The notes: generated from the letters alone by a model not told the origin. A stretch of 64,000 nucleotides of DNA from Rhodanobacter denitrificans (GCF_003335105.1 NZ_QFWQ01000003.1:310001-374000), one strand, 5' to 3'. Counted from the stretch's first letter, positions 52,484-61,096 are shown. A program made the numbers and translations.

Positions 52484-53266
52484 TCAGGCCGAGCGCCGCT
52501 CCACCATCAGCTTCTTGATCTCCGCGATCGCCTTGGCCGGATTGAGGCCCTTGGGGCATGTCCGCGTGCAGTTCATGATGGTGTGGCAGCGGTACAGCTT
52601 GAACGGGTCTTCCAGGTCGTCCAGGCGCTCGCCGGTGGCTTCGTCGCGGCTGTCGACGATCCAGCGGTAGGCCTGCAGCAGGATCGCCGGGCCGAGGTAC
52701 TTGTCGCCGTTCCACCAGTAGCTCGGGCAACTGGTCGTGCAGCACGCGCAGAGGATGCATTCGTACAGGCCGTCGAGCTTCTTGCGCTCCTCCGGCGACT
52801 GCAGCCGCTCGCGGTCCGGAGCCGGGCTCTGCGTGCGGATCCACGGCTTGATCGAGGCGAACTGGGCGTAGAAATGGGTCAGGTCCGGCACCAGGTCCTT
52901 CACCACCGGCATGTGCGGCAGCGGATAGATCTTCACGTCGCCCGAGCTGCACTCGCCGATCGCCTTGGTGCAGGCCAGCGTGTTGGTACCGTCGATGTTC
53001 ATCGCGCACGAGCCGCAGATGCCCTCGCGGCAGGAACGGCGCAGGGTCAGCGTGGGGTCGATCTCGTTCTTGATCTTCAGCAGCGCGTCCAGGACCATCG
53101 GGCCGCATGCGGCCAGATCGACCTCGTAGGTGTCGATGCGCGGGTTCTGCCCGTCGTCAGGCGACCAGCGGTAGATGCGGAAGGTACGCGGCTTCTTCGC
53201 ATCCTTGGCGGGGTGGTGCTTGCCCGGCTGGATCTTGGAATTCTTCGGTAGCGAAAACTCTGCCAT
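52484..53266 (-). CDS. sdhB: Succinate dehydrogenase iron-sulfur subunit
   Basis: A 260-residue iron-sulfur subunit of complex II, carrying electrons from the SdhA flavin to quinone. The [2Fe-2S] cysteines lie in [16 protein letters not shown] with a further Cys in NTLACTKA, and the two other clusters are bound by [26 protein letters not shown] and TRTCPKGL. Order within the operon is sdhC, sdhD, sdhA, sdhB, then sdhE. Length and motifs are normal. Confidence 0.97.
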   Translation of the reverse strand: MAEFSLPKNSKIQPGKHHPAKDAKKPRTFRIYRWSPDDGQNPRIDTYEVDLAACGPMVLDALLKIKNEIDPTLTLRRSCREGICGSCAMNIDGTNTLACTKAIGECSSGDVKIYPLPHMPVVKDLVPDLTHFYAQFASIKPWIRTQSPAPDRERLQSPEERKKLDGLYECILCACCTTSCPSYWWNGDKYLGPAILLQAYRWIVDSRDEATGERLDDLEDPFKLYRCHTIMNCTRTCPKGLNPAKAIAEIKKLMVERRSA

Positions 53267-53350
53267 GTGCTGGACCCTTCGACTTTCTGCATGAGGGCTT
53301 GCGCCCCGGCCGTACAACCAATGATGTTCCCGCGATGCCGCGGCGGCGGG

Positions 53351-55138
53351 TCAATAGACGCGCTTCGCCGGCGGCACGGCCTTGACCTCGTCGGTCATCG
53401 GATTCGAATGCACCGGGCGGAAGTCGAAGCGCGACCTGCCCGCCTCGTCGACCCACACCAGGGTGTGCTTCATCCAGTTCGCGTCGTCGCGCTCGGGGAA
53501 ATCCTCGCGCGCATGTGCGCCGCGGCTTTCCGGCCGCTGCTCGGCCGCGTGCATGGTGGCCACCGCCTGCGCCAACAGGTTGGACAGCTCCAGCGTCTCG
53601 ACCAGGTCGGAATTCCACACCAGCGAACGGTCGCTGACCTTGACGTCCTTGAACATGTCGAACACTTCGGAGATCTTCCGCTTGCCCTCGGCCAGCGACT
53701 CGCCGGTGCGGAACACCGCGGCGTCCTTCTGCATCGTGCGCTGCATGGTGGCGCGGATCTGCGCCGTCGGCGTGCTGCCGTTCGCGTTGCGCAGCGCGTC
53801 GAAGCGCGCCAGCGACTGGTCAAGCACGTTGGTCGGCAGGTCCTTGTGCGCGGTGCCCGGCTGGATCAGCTCGGCGCAGCGATACGCCACGGCACGGCCG
53901 AACACCACCAGGTCGAGCAGCGAATTCGAACCCAGCCGGTTTGCGCCGTGCACCGATACGCAGGCCGCCTCGCCGATGGAGAACAGGCCCGGCACCACCG
54001 CGTCGACGTCGCCGCCGCGCTTCTGCACCACTTCGCCGTGATAGTTGGTGGGGATGCCGCCCATGTTGTAGTGCACGGTCGGGATCACCGGGATCGGCTG
54101 CCTGGTCACATCGACGCCGGCGAAGATGCGCGCCGACTCGGCGATGCCCGGCAGCCGCTCGTGGATGACCTCGGGGCCGAGGTGCATCAGGTTCAGGTAG
54201 ATGTGATCCTTGTGCTCGCCGACGCCGCGACCCTCGCGGATCTCGATCGTCATCGCGCGGCTGACCACGTCGCGCGAGGCCAGGTCCTTCGCGCTGGGCG
54301 CATAGCGCTCCATGAAGCGCTCGCCCTCGGAGTTGGTGAGGTAGCCGCCTTCGCCGCGCACGCCCTCGGTGATCAGGCAGCCGGCGCCGTAGATACCGGT
54401 GGGGTGGAACTGCACGAACTCCATGTCCTGCAGCGCCAGGCCGGCACGCAGCACCATGCCGCCGCCGTCGCCGGTGCAGGTATGCGCCGAGGTGGCGCTG
54501 AAATAGGCACGGCCGTAGCCGCCGGTGGCCAGCACCACCGCGTGGCCGCGGAAGAAGTGCAAGGTGCCCTCGTTCATGTCCAGCGCCAGCACGCCGCGGC
54601 AGACGCCTTCGGCGTCGAAGATCAGGTCGATCGCGAAGTATTCGACGAAGAACGTGGCGTCGTGCGCCAGCGCCTGCTGGTACAGCGTGTGCAGGATCGC
54701 GTGGCCGGTGCGGTCGGCCGCGGCGCAGGTGCGCTGCGCGGTGCCCTTGCCGTAATGCGTGGTCATGCCGCCGAACGGACGCTGGTAGATCTTGCCCTCG
54801 TCGGTGCGCGAGAACGGCACTCCGTAATGCTCCAGCTCGATGATCGCGGCCGGCGCGTTCTTGCACATGTACTCGATCGCATCCTGGTCGCCGAGCCAGT
54901 CGGAGCCCTTGATCGTGTCGTAGTAATGGAAGCGCCAGTCGTCCTCGCCCATGTTGCCGAGCGCGGCGGAGATGCCACCCTGCGCCGCCACCGTGTGCGA
55001 ACGGGTCGGGAACACCTTGGTGATGCAGGCGGCCTTGAGGCCCTTCTCGGCCAGGCCGAACGTGGCGCGCAGCCCGGCGCCGCCGGCGCCCACCACGATC
55101 ACGTCATACAGATGCTGCTGAACCTTGTAGCTTTCCAT
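53351..55138 (-). CDS. sdhA: Succinate dehydrogenase flavoprotein subunit
   Basis: A 595-residue catalytic subunit oxidising succinate to fumarate. The FAD motif [17 protein letters not shown] is near residue 16, and the His that binds FAD covalently is in [11 protein letters not shown]. The substrate-binding HPTGIYGAG segment and the active-site region [18 protein letters not shown] are clear. The length is that of SdhA from gammaproteobacteria. It is 24 bases downstream of sdhD. Confidence 0.97.
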   Translation of the reverse strand: MESYKVQQHLYDVIVVGAGGAGLRATFGLAEKGLKAACITKVFPTRSHTVAAQGGISAALGNMGEDDWRFHYYDTIKGSDWLGDQDAIEYMCKNAPAAIIELEHYGVPFSRTDEGKIYQRPFGGMTTHYGKGTAQRTCAAADRTGHAILHTLYQQALAHDATFFVEYFAIDLIFDAEGVCRGVLALDMNEGTLHFFRGHAVVLATGGYGRAYFSATSAHTCTGDGGGMVLRAGLALQDMEFVQFHPTGIYGAGCLITEGVRGEGGYLTNSEGERFMERYAPSAKDLASRDVVSRAMTIEIREGRGVGEHKDHIYLNLMHLGPEVIHERLPGIAESARIFAGVDVTRQPIPVIPTVHYNMGGIPTNYHGEVVQKRGGDVDAVVPGLFSIGEAACVSVHGANRLGSNSLLDLVVFGRAVAYRCAELIQPGTAHKDLPTNVLDQSLARFDALRNANGSTPTAQIRATMQRTMQKDAAVFRTGESLAEGKRKISEVFDMFKDVKVSDRSLVWNSDLVETLELSNLLAQAVATMHAAEQRPESRGAHAREDFPERDDANWMKHTLVWVDEAGRSRFDFRPVHSNPMTDEVKAVPPAKRVY

Positions 55139-55162
55139 GAAATCGCGGCCTCGCGTCTTGTC

Positions 55163-55567
55163 TTATGGGGTCAGCGCAATGCGCAGCACGGCCAGCACGC
55201 CAGCCAGCGCACCCAGCACCGCGAGGAACTTGATCGCCACCAGCAGCACGACCTCCTTCCAGCGGGTGTGCACGTAATCCTCGATCACCACCTGCAGGCC
55301 CAGCACGGCATGCCAGAACATGGTGAGCACGAACGCGATCAGCAGCAGCGCGTTCCAGGGCTTCGCCACCGCGGCACGGGCGGCGGCGTAATCGGCATGC
55401 AGCAGGCCAAGCACGGTGAGCACGAACCAAACGCCCAGCAGCACCAGCGCCGCGGCGGTCACCCGCTGGGTCCACCAGTGACCCACGCCGGACTGCGACG
55501 AGCCCAGTCCGCGGGCGGTCTTCAACGGGTTGCGGCGGTCTTTCACGACCACGTCCTTCGCGCTCAT
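55163..55567 (-). CDS. sdhD: Succinate dehydrogenase membrane anchor subunit
   Basis: A 134-residue membrane subunit of complex II with three helices, which with SdhC binds haem b and ubiquinone. GLGSSQSGVGHWWTQRVTAAALV is the start pattern, the middle helix has TMFWHAVLGLQVVIEDYVHTRWKE with the usual haem and quinone-site residues. Its ATG overlaps the sdhC stop (ATGA), so the two anchor subunits are translationally coupled. Confidence 0.92.
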   Translation of the reverse strand: MSAKDVVVKDRRNPLKTARGLGSSQSGVGHWWTQRVTAAALVLLGVWFVLTVLGLLHADYAAARAAVAKPWNALLLIAFVLTMFWHAVLGLQVVIEDYVHTRWKEVVLLVAIKFLAVLGALAGVLAVLRIALTP

Positions 55568-55959
55568 GCCGCACCTCCGGCCATCCAGACATAAGCCCAG
55601 ACCAGCACCGTAAGCACGATGCTGCCGGCGACCGACAGCCAGCTGGAGCGGACGAACTGGGGAATCTCGTAACCGAGGCCGGCATCCTGCAGCAGGTGCC
55701 GGATGCCGTTGCACAGGTGGTAGAACAGCGACCAGCTCCAGCCGAGCAGCAGGACGATGCCGACCGGACTGCCGATGATGCCCTTGAAGCGGTTGAAGCT
55801 CTCCTCACCCGCCGCCAGCTGCAGCAGGCCGCAGACCACCAGCAAGGTGCCGATGGCGAGCGCGATGCCGGTGGCGCGATGCGTGATGGAGGTCATCATC
55901 TGCACCTGTTTGCGGTAGATCTGCAGGTGCGGGGAGAGCGGTCGTTGCGTATCTGCCAT
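55564..55959 (-). CDS. sdhC: Succinate dehydrogenase cytochrome b556 subunit
   Basis: A 131-residue membrane subunit with three helices. RPLSPHLQIYRKQVQMMTSITHR is the signature of SdhC with the quinone-site Ser/Arg region, and the haem-ligand His is in YHLCNGIRHLLQD. First subunit gene of the sdhCDAB operon. It is preceded, after 87 bases, by the small SDHAF4-like gene. The length is normal. Confidence 0.94.
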   Translation of the reverse strand: MADTQRPLSPHLQIYRKQVQMMTSITHRATGIALAIGTLLVVCGLLQLAAGEESFNRFKGIIGSPVGIVLLLGWSWSLFYHLCNGIRHLLQDAGLGYEIPQFVRSSWLSVAGSIVLTVLVWAYVWMAGGAA

Positions 55960-56046
55960 GGCGGCTATCCTGTGTGGAATCGCTGATGCCCATGCCGCAC
56001 CTTCCCCTGTCCTGATACGCGACGGCGACGTGCGCCGCGCGGCCGT

Positions 56047-56214
56047 TCAGAAGTCGATACAGCGCCCGTTCTTTTCCCAGTCACCGTAACGCGTGGGATC
56101 CGGAGCCGGCCGCTCCTCCGACGCCTTGTCCGCTGCCAGGCCCACAGGCACGGCTGTCGTTTCCGCCGGAACGGAAACTGGTGTGGATTCGGCTGGAGAG
56201 GAGGTATCGGACAT
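56047..56214 (-). CDS. DUF1674 protein, SDHAF4-like succinate dehydrogenase assembly factor
   Basis: A 55-residue protein whose last part reads DPTRYGDWEKNGRCIDF, the hallmark of DUF1674/SDHAF4 proteins. In mitochondria SDHAF4 (Sdh8) chaperones flavinylated SDHA before it meets SDHB; the bacterial version is presumed to do likewise. The first about 35 residues are Ser/Pro/Ala-rich and disordered. It is directly upstream of sdhC on the same strand, so two assembly factors (this one and SdhE) flank the structural genes. Confidence 0.85.
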   Translation of the reverse strand: MSDTSSPAESTPVSVPAETTAVPVGLAADKASEERPAPDPTRYGDWEKNGRCIDF

Positions 56215-56344
56215 GGTCTTTGAAAGCCGGCAAAGGTTAATACTTGCGGCAATGCAGTACAACCATGCACCACGCTTCGGCGTGGCCATATCGCGACATC
56301 GCCACTTGTGGCTTGCCTCTCCTGCCCCCAACTCCGCCAGTCTC

Positions 56345-57148
56345 ATGCCGACACACCATCCCGCCGAAACCCTGTTGATCGAAGGCCCCGACGCGGCGGC
56401 TTTTGCACATGCGCAGTTCGGCAGCGCGGTCAACTCGCTCGCCGCCGGCCACTGGCAATTCAGTGCCTGGCTCGATCCGCAGGGACGCGTACGCGTCCTC
56501 TTCCATCTGGCCCGACTTGCCGACGACCGCTACCTGCTGCTGCTGCGCGGAGGTGTCGCCGCGTCGATGGCCGATGTGCTGCGGCGCTTCGTGTTCCGCT
56601 CGAGCGTCGACGTGACGGCATTGCCGCCGCGCATTCTCGCAACCGGCCCGGCAAAGCCGCTGCACTCCGTCACGGACGATGGCGAAAGCATCTCGCTCGG
56701 TTGCGACACGCACAGTCTGCGCATCAGTGCCACCGGTACCGGCGACGACGCATGGCGCCTGCCGCAGCTGCAGGCGGGTTGGCCCTGGCTGCCCGCGCAA
56801 CTGCAGGACCAACTGCTGCCGCCAGCACTGTCGCTGCATCGCCTGCATGCCGTCGCCATCGACAAGGGTTGCTACCCCGGCCAGGAGATCGTCGCGCGGC
56901 TGCACTTCCGCGGCGGACACAAGCGACACCTGCACCGCGTCAGATTGTCGCAAGCGATGGATGCCGGCGATGTCCTGCGCAGCGAAGGTCGCGATGTCGG
57001 CTGTGTGCTCGACGCCATCGTTGCAGACGACGTCATCGAAGCACTCGTCGTGTTGAACGACGACATCGCTGCGCATGCAGGCGATGGGCACACGCTTGTC
57101 TTCGACGACGGCACCACGCTGCAACTCGTCGCTTCGTGGCCGGCATGA
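56345..57148 (+). CDS. ygfZ: YgfZ-type folate-binding iron-sulfur repair protein
   Basis: A 267-residue GcvT-like tetrahydrofolate-binding protein needed to make or repair Fe-S clusters in certain enzymes. The YgfZ signature KGCYPGQEIVARLHFRGG, with its redox-active Cys, lies near residue 177. The N-terminal part has EGPDAAAFAHAQFGSAVNSL, typical of the family. It starts divergently from the SDHAF4-like gene, with 130 bases between. Start at 56345 chosen because earlier in-frame codons lack family similarity; there is no clear ribosome-binding site. Cytoplasmic. Confidence 0.9.
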   Translation: MPTHHPAETLLIEGPDAAAFAHAQFGSAVNSLAAGHWQFSAWLDPQGRVRVLFHLARLADDRYLLLLRGGVAASMADVLRRFVFRSSVDVTALPPRILATGPAKPLHSVTDDGESISLGCDTHSLRISATGTGDDAWRLPQLQAGWPWLPAQLQDQLLPPALSLHRLHAVAIDKGCYPGQEIVARLHFRGGHKRHLHRVRLSQAMDAGDVLRSEGRDVGCVLDAIVADDVIEALVVLNDDIAAHAGDGHTLVFDDGTTLQLVASWPA

Positions 57149-57634
57149 GTGATGATCGCGTGATGCATGCGTGACGATCGTTTTTTTTCGTGACGACACT
57201 TGTCAACCCATCGTGAGCGTCAGTTAAACTTCGGCGCCCCGGCACTTGCCAGCGGAAAATTCAGCCACTAGGCTCCGCCGATCGAATATCGCGGCATCCG
57301 GAACACGGGGTGCCGATACACGCGACGAACCGGATGAATCCGGATCGGCGCGACCCGGCAAAAGCTGACGCCGGATGGAATATCGCCTCGCAACCAAACG
57401 AGTGCGCAACAGTCGAAGGCAACACGGCCGATGCGGCCGCGCAACGCCCGACAGCCAAATCCCGATCGGCATCGAATCCGCCGCTCGACCGCCACAATCC
57501 CGTGGCAAAACGTCATGGCCACAAGTTTCGGCCATGACGGTGATCCAGGTGGAACGGCCTGCCCGCCCGTCCACCGCAACGGCGCATGAAGTTGCAATCC
57601 GACTTCGCGCGTACAGCACGTTGGAGGCAGAACC
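57149..57634 (+). other. Intergenic stretch with possible terminator and a perfect inverted repeat
   Basis: No gene is recognised in these 486 bases. Near the left, GATCG (57154-57158) can pair with CGATC (57175-57179) before a run of eight T (57181-57188), a weak candidate terminator for ygfZ. A perfect 10-bp inverted repeat CGTCATGGCC / GGCCATGACG with nine-base loop lies at 57511-57539. GGAGG ahead of 57635 is the ribosome-binding site of the next gene. Confidence 0.45.
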
Positions 57635-58069
57635 ATGAAACTTTCCATGCTGTTGTGGCTGACGTCCCTGATGCCCCAGCCCGTCGCCGACCAGGCTTGC
57701 CTGGCCACCACGGTCTACCTGGAAGCACGCAGCGAACCACTCAACGGGCAACTCGCCGTAGCCGAGGTCGCGATGCGCCGGCTCGATCGCGGCCGCTGGG
57801 GCAACACCTTGTGCAAGGTGGTCACGGCGCCGCACCAGTTCGCGATCACCACTACGCCAGGCTCGTTCGAGATCAGCAACCTGGAAGCCTTCAACAAGGC
57901 GTGGCAAGTGGCCGGCACGTCGCTGCGCAACTGGCAACTGCCGATTGCACAGCGGCGCATGCTGGTGCCGCACGCGGATCATTTCGCCACGACCGCGATC
58001 GCGCCGGCATGGTCGCGCAACCGGCCCAGCGTGACGATCGGCGAACATGCGTTCTACGCCGTGAACTGA
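57635..58069 (+). CDS. Exported SleB-like cell-wall hydrolase
   Basis: A 144-residue protein of the SleB/cell-wall hydrolase family (Hydrolase_2, PF07486), the lysozyme-like enzymes that cut peptidoglycan. The start has a short signal peptide (about residues 1-18, LSMLLWLTSLMPQPV), then CLATTVYLEARSEPLNGQLAV with the catalytic Glu, a family hallmark, and HQFAITTTPG. It would act in the periplasm, for example in wall remodelling. GGAGG precedes the ATG. Single gene, convergent with a glycine-zipper lipoprotein. Confidence 0.87.
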   Translation: MKLSMLLWLTSLMPQPVADQACLATTVYLEARSEPLNGQLAVAEVAMRRLDRGRWGNTLCKVVTAPHQFAITTTPGSFEISNLEAFNKAWQVAGTSLRNWQLPIAQRRMLVPHADHFATTAIAPAWSRNRPSVTIGEHAFYAVN

Positions 58070-58085
58070 TGTGAGGGTCGCCTTT

Positions 58086-58199
58086 GCGACCATCCATGAT
58101 CGCGAGAGTCAAACGGGCAGCCATCCCTGGCTGCACTTCTCAACGATCCTGCGACCATCCATGGTCGCGCGAACGAGACGAGCGGCCGTCCATGGTCGC
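58086..58199 (+). repeat. Array of four 18-bp palindromic units
   Basis: Four units at 58086, 58117, 58151 and 58182 (31, 34 and 31 bases apart) read GCGACCATCCATGATCGC, GCAGCCATCCCTGGCTGC, GCGACCATCCATGGTCGC and GCGGCCGTCCATGGTCGC. The consensus is a perfect 8-bp palindrome around CC. In the second unit both arms have changed together so pairing persists. Spacers of 13-16 bases are unrelated to each other. Not a CRISPR array. Function unknown; a regulatory RNA, a protein-binding array or a remnant repeat are possible. Confidence 0.75.
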
Positions 58200-58216
58200 A
58201 CGATTCGACAAACAAA

Positions 58217-58249
58217 CAAAAAAGGCCATCTTTCGATGGCCTTTTTTTT
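58217..58249. terminator. Bidirectional intrinsic terminator
   Basis: AAAAAAGGCCATC, loop TTTC, GATGGCC and then eight T: a GC-containing stem with A and T tracts on either side. It lies between the converging cell-wall hydrolase and lipoprotein genes and would stop transcription from both directions. Confidence 0.88.
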
Positions 58250-58277
58250 GGACGTCCAGACGTCCGTATCGGATTGA

Positions 58278-58778
58278 TCAGCGTGGATAGACGTGGTCGC
58301 CACGCACCTCGACATAGTCGCCGTTGCGGACACCGGGATTCTCGCGCTGGGTCACCGTGGCGTACTGGCCATTGTCCAGTCTCACCACGATGCGCCAGGC
58401 GGCATTGCTGCCGTCACTGCGCTTGCCGATCTGGTTGCCGACCACGCCACCGGCGACCGCGCCCACCACGGTGGCAGCCTTGCGGCCATCGCCCTTGCCG
58501 ACCTGGTTGCCGAGCACGCCGCCGGCAACCGCACCGATGATCGCGCCCAGCGTGCCGCCGTTGCCACTGCCGTCGACGTAGACCTGCTGCACGTCCTGCA
58601 CGACACCGCAGGTCTGGCAGCGGACGTTCCGGTCGCCGTAGCCATAACCACCCTGCGAACCCTGGTAACCGCGATCGTAGTTGCCGTTGTTGCCGTAGGG
58701 GCTGGTGGCGCAGCCGGCGAGGGCCAGTCCCGCGGTCATCGCCGACATCAGGGCAAATTTGCTGACGAGTGCGTTCAT
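58278..58778 (-). CDS. Glycine-zipper 2TM outer-membrane lipoprotein (SlyB-like)
   Basis: A 166-residue lipoprotein. The signal ends with LALAGC, so Cys is lipidated. A Gly/Tyr/Asn-rich low-complexity part follows, then the glycine-zipper unit LGAIIGAVAGGVLGNQVGKGDGRKAATVVGAVAGGVVGNQIGK in parts, as in SlyB/Pcp-type proteins, and a C-terminal basic domain (WRIVVRLDNGQYATVTQ). It probably lies in the outer membrane, stabilising the envelope. A second glycine-zipper lipoprotein gene follows upstream on the same strand. Confidence 0.85.
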   Translation of the reverse strand: MNALVSKFALMSAMTAGLALAGCATSPYGNNGNYDRGYQGSQGGYGYGDRNVRCQTCGVVQDVQQVYVDGSGNGGTLGAIIGAVAGGVLGNQVGKGDGRKAATVVGAVAGGVVGNQIGKRSDGSNAAWRIVVRLDNGQYATVTQRENPGVRNGDYVEVRGDHVYPR

Positions 58779-58806
58779 GGGATCACGTCCTTTCCTGTGG
58801 TTGGTT

Positions 58807-59394
58807 TCAGCGGGCGTCGGACACGGCCGTCACGCCTTCCTGCACCTGCACCCGATCGCCGGGGTCGTGATCCATCCGCACCGTGCGGGTGACGCCGTTG
58901 TATACGTAGCGCACGTCATAGCCGACGATCTTGTTGCTGGTGTTGTTGACGGTATCGCACTTGCGTTCGACCGAAGTGCTCACCTGCGCCTGCTGGCGGC
59001 TGGCCTGAATGCGGTTGCCGGCGTAACCGCCGCCGACCGCGCCCGCCACCGTGGCCAGGGTCCGGCCCTTGCCGCCACCGACCTGGTTGCCGAGGAGGCC
59101 GCCGACCACCGCGCCGATCGCCGTGCCGGCGATCCGGTGCTGGTCTTTCGGCGGCTCCGAGTGGGTGACCGTCTCGTCGTGGCAGACCTGTTTCGGGTTG
59201 TTCACGGTCGAACGTATCGGATCGACGCTGACGACCTTGGCGTACTTGACCCCGGCATCCGCACTGGCACTGGCGCCGGCATCCGCAGAGGCGCCGGAAA
59301 CGCCCGCATCAGCGTTGCGGTTGCAGGCCGCGAGACCGGTGGCGAGTGCTGCCGCGATGGCAATATTCAGTACATTGACTGTCAACCTGTTCAT
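58807..59394 (-). CDS. Glycine-zipper 2TM lipoprotein, second copy type
   Basis: A 195-residue lipoprotein. The lipobox is LATGLAAC, followed by an Ala/Ser/Asp-rich linker (NADAGVSGASADAGASAS). The glycine zipper is AGTAIGAVVGGLLGNQVGGG and further on TLATVAGAVGGGYAGNRI, and the C-terminal domain has CDTVNNTSNKIVGYDVRYVY. It has the same architecture as the neighbour at 58278-58778 but limited sequence identity, so the pair are likely old paralogues. Same strand, 28 bases apart, presumably one operon. Expected in the outer membrane. Confidence 0.83.
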   Translation of the reverse strand: MNRLTVNVLNIAIAAALATGLAACNRNADAGVSGASADAGASASADAGVKYAKVVSVDPIRSTVNNPKQVCHDETVTHSEPPKDQHRIAGTAIGAVVGGLLGNQVGGGKGRTLATVAGAVGGGYAGNRIQASRQQAQVSTSVERKCDTVNNTSNKIVGYDVRYVYNGVTRTVRMDHDPGDRVQVQEGVTAVSDAR

Positions 59395-59558
59395 CACAAT
59401 CCTCTCCTCTGTTTTGTTTGGCCGCATTGCCGGCACCCGCACAGCAACCCGCATGGTCATTGAACATTTTTCCAACTGAATCGGAGCTAGCTCACGCCCG
59501 TTACATTATCTTCACGTCAAGGTCGCGGAACTCTCTGCCAGCGCACGAAAAGCGAATC

Positions 59559-60326
59559 ATGCTCCAACTCGTCGACAGTCATGTCCATCTCGATGACCCC
59601 GCCTTCGCCGACGACCGCGAAGCGGTCATCCAGCGCGCCCGCCTGGCGGGGATCGGCAGGATGGTCATTCCCGCCGTCGATGCCGGAAGCTGGCCGAAAA
59701 TCCGCGATCTCTGCGCCGTTCATGCTGGCCTTCACCCCGCCTATGGCTTGCATCCCATGTTCCTGTCCCGGCACGCCCCGGAAGATGTCGGCAAGCTGCT
59801 TTCCTGGCTGAACGAAAACCGTCCGGTGGCGATCGGCGAAATCGGCCTGGACTTCCACGTGGACGGCCTCGATCTCGAATTGCAGCGGCACTATTTCATC
59901 GGCCAGCTGCAGCTGGCGCAAGAGCGCGACCTGCCGGTGATCGTGCATGCGCGCGGCGCACTCGAGGAAGTCACGCTGACCCTGCGCCGGCACGGCGGCC
60001 TGCGCGGCGTGGTGCACAGCTTTTCCGGCAGCGAGCAGCAGGCCCGGCAACTGTGGGCCATGGGCTTCCACCTGGGCATCGGCGGCCCGGTGACCTACGA
60101 GCGTGCGCAGCGCCTGCGCCGCATCGTGGCGCAGATGCCGATCGAGTTCCTGCTGCTGGAAAGCGATGCGCCGGACCAGCCCGGCGCCGCCCACCGCGGC
60201 GAGCGCAACGAACCGGCCCACGTCACCGAGGTCCTGCGCTGCATCGCGGCGCTGCGCAACGCGCCGGAAGCGGAGATTGCCGCCGCCACCAGCGCCAACG
60301 CCCGCCGCCTGTTCGGGCTCGACTGA
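59559..60326 (+). CDS. TatD-family metal-dependent deoxyribonuclease/hydrolase
   Basis: A 255-residue TatD-type hydrolase, metal-dependent enzymes that degrade DNA. The words are VDSHVHLDDPAFADD (metal His pair), GEIGLDFHV (Glu ligand), VIVHARGALEEV and VVHSFSGSEQQARQLW, then LLLESDAPDQPG, all in the expected order. Length is right. The usual GLD(Y/F) follows. Cytoplasmic. Its stop codon coincides with the first bases of the second copy of the structured intergenic element. Confidence 0.92.
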   Translation: MLQLVDSHVHLDDPAFADDREAVIQRARLAGIGRMVIPAVDAGSWPKIRDLCAVHAGLHPAYGLHPMFLSRHAPEDVGKLLSWLNENRPVAIGEIGLDFHVDGLDLELQRHYFIGQLQLAQERDLPVIVHARGALEEVTLTLRRHGGLRGVVHSFSGSEQQARQLWAMGFHLGIGGPVTYERAQRLRRIVAQMPIEFLLLESDAPDQPGAAHRGERNEPAHVTEVLRCIAALRNAPEAEIAAATSANARRLFGLD

Positions 60327-60476
60327 GAGGCTGTGGGTTTTTCAACCTCTCAGACCGGCCATCGATGGCCGGACATGAAACAGTCACTGGGGTGACTGTT
60401 TCATGTGAGCGAGTCCGGGCGTATACCGGACTCGCGACAAGAAGAAAACCACGGGAAGTGGTTTTCTTCTCAAGCT
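60325..60476 (+). repeat. Structured intergenic element, copy 2 (series of hairpins)
   Basis: A 152-bp element starting within the tatD-type stop codon, as copy 1 (11323-11520) does after arsR. It reads GAGAGGCTG...CAACCTCTC, then CCGGCCATCGATGGCCGG, a perfect 15-bp stem at 60373-60387 and 60392-60406 (loop TGGG), GCGAGTCCGG...CCGGACTCGC, and AGAAGAAAACCAC...GTGGTTTTCTTCT, ending CAAGCT. Flanking stems match copy 1 closely, whereas the central 15-bp stem has a wholly different sequence of equal length. In copy 1, two small hairpins are inserted in the second stem. Confidence 0.8.
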
Positions 60477-60530
60477 CTGACGCTTAGGCCATCCGTCACT
60501 TGCGAGCGGTGGCCGGGGTCTGTTATTTTT

Positions 60531-60548
60531 TATTTCACTGGTGAAATA
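60531..60548 (+). promoter_or_regulatory. MarR-type operator and promoter region of the efflux operon
   Basis: TATTTCAC-TG-GTGAAATA is an 8-bp inverted repeat (60531-60548), and a further half site GTGAAAT lies 8 bases on, directly at the regulator's start codon. A possible promoter precedes it: TTGCGA (60500-60505) and TATTTT (60524-60529), spacer 18. The dyad would then overlap the transcription start, ideal for repression by the MarR protein encoded just downstream. Confidence 0.7.
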
Positions 60549-60560
60549 TGAGTCAGTGAA

Positions 60561-61085
60561 ATGGCACGACTGGCAAACTGCATCGTGATGATGGACGAAG
60601 GCGTCGGCCGGGTCAGCCAGATCATCCCGCAAGTACCTTCGCTCGAAGCGCGACTGTGCCGGTTGATGCTGATGCTCGGCGACGACATCGAGGAAGAACT
60701 CGAATTCAAGCTGAAGCCGTACAAGCTCAACCACAGCGAATTCCTGACCCTGATGATCCTGTACAGCCGCCCGGACGGCAGCTCCACCCCGGGCGAACTG
60801 TGCGAATACACCTCGCAGGGCGCCACCAACATGACGCGCATCGCCAACGCACTGGTCAAGCGCGGCCTGATCACCCGCGGCGGCAGCGAACAGGATCGCC
60901 GCCGCGTGCTGATCCGCATCACCCCGGCCGGACGGCGCTTCGTGCAGAAGATGCTGCCGCCGATGTTTCCCCGCGTCGCCACCATGTTTTCCGGTTTCAG
61001 CGATACCGACAAACGCCATCTCGATCGCCTGCTGCGCAAGCTGGCCGGCAACCTCGATCAGCTGGGCGAGAGCCGCCTCCCATGA
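60561..61085 (+). CDS. MarR/EmrR-family transcriptional repressor
   Basis: A 174-residue winged-helix regulator of the MarR family, EmrR-like. LNHSEFLTLMILYSRPDGS, PGELCEYTSQGATNMTRIANALVKRGLITRG (recognition helix and beginning of the wing) and EQDRRRVLIRITPAGRRF are the standard elements. Such repressors release DNA on binding drugs or phenolic compounds. Autoregulation is likely from the dyad at 60531-60548 just ahead. Its end overlaps an ATG of the next gene. Start at 60561 is uncertain because the ribosome-binding site is weak; an ATG at 60588 or 60591 is also possible. Confidence 0.92.
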   Translation: MARLANCIVMMDEGVGRVSQIIPQVPSLEARLCRLMLMLGDDIEEELEFKLKPYKLNHSEFLTLMILYSRPDGSSTPGELCEYTSQGATNMTRIANALVKRGLITRGGSEQDRRRVLIRITPAGRRFVQKMLPPMFPRVATMFSGFSDTDKRHLDRLLRKLAGNLDQLGESRLP

Positions 61086-61096
61086 AGGAAACCCCG

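Noticed and set aside
58086-58199. Miniature CRISPR array
   Set aside because: Units are only 18 bp and self-complementary over their full length, spacers are 13-16 bases, units differ from each other, and no cas gene is near.
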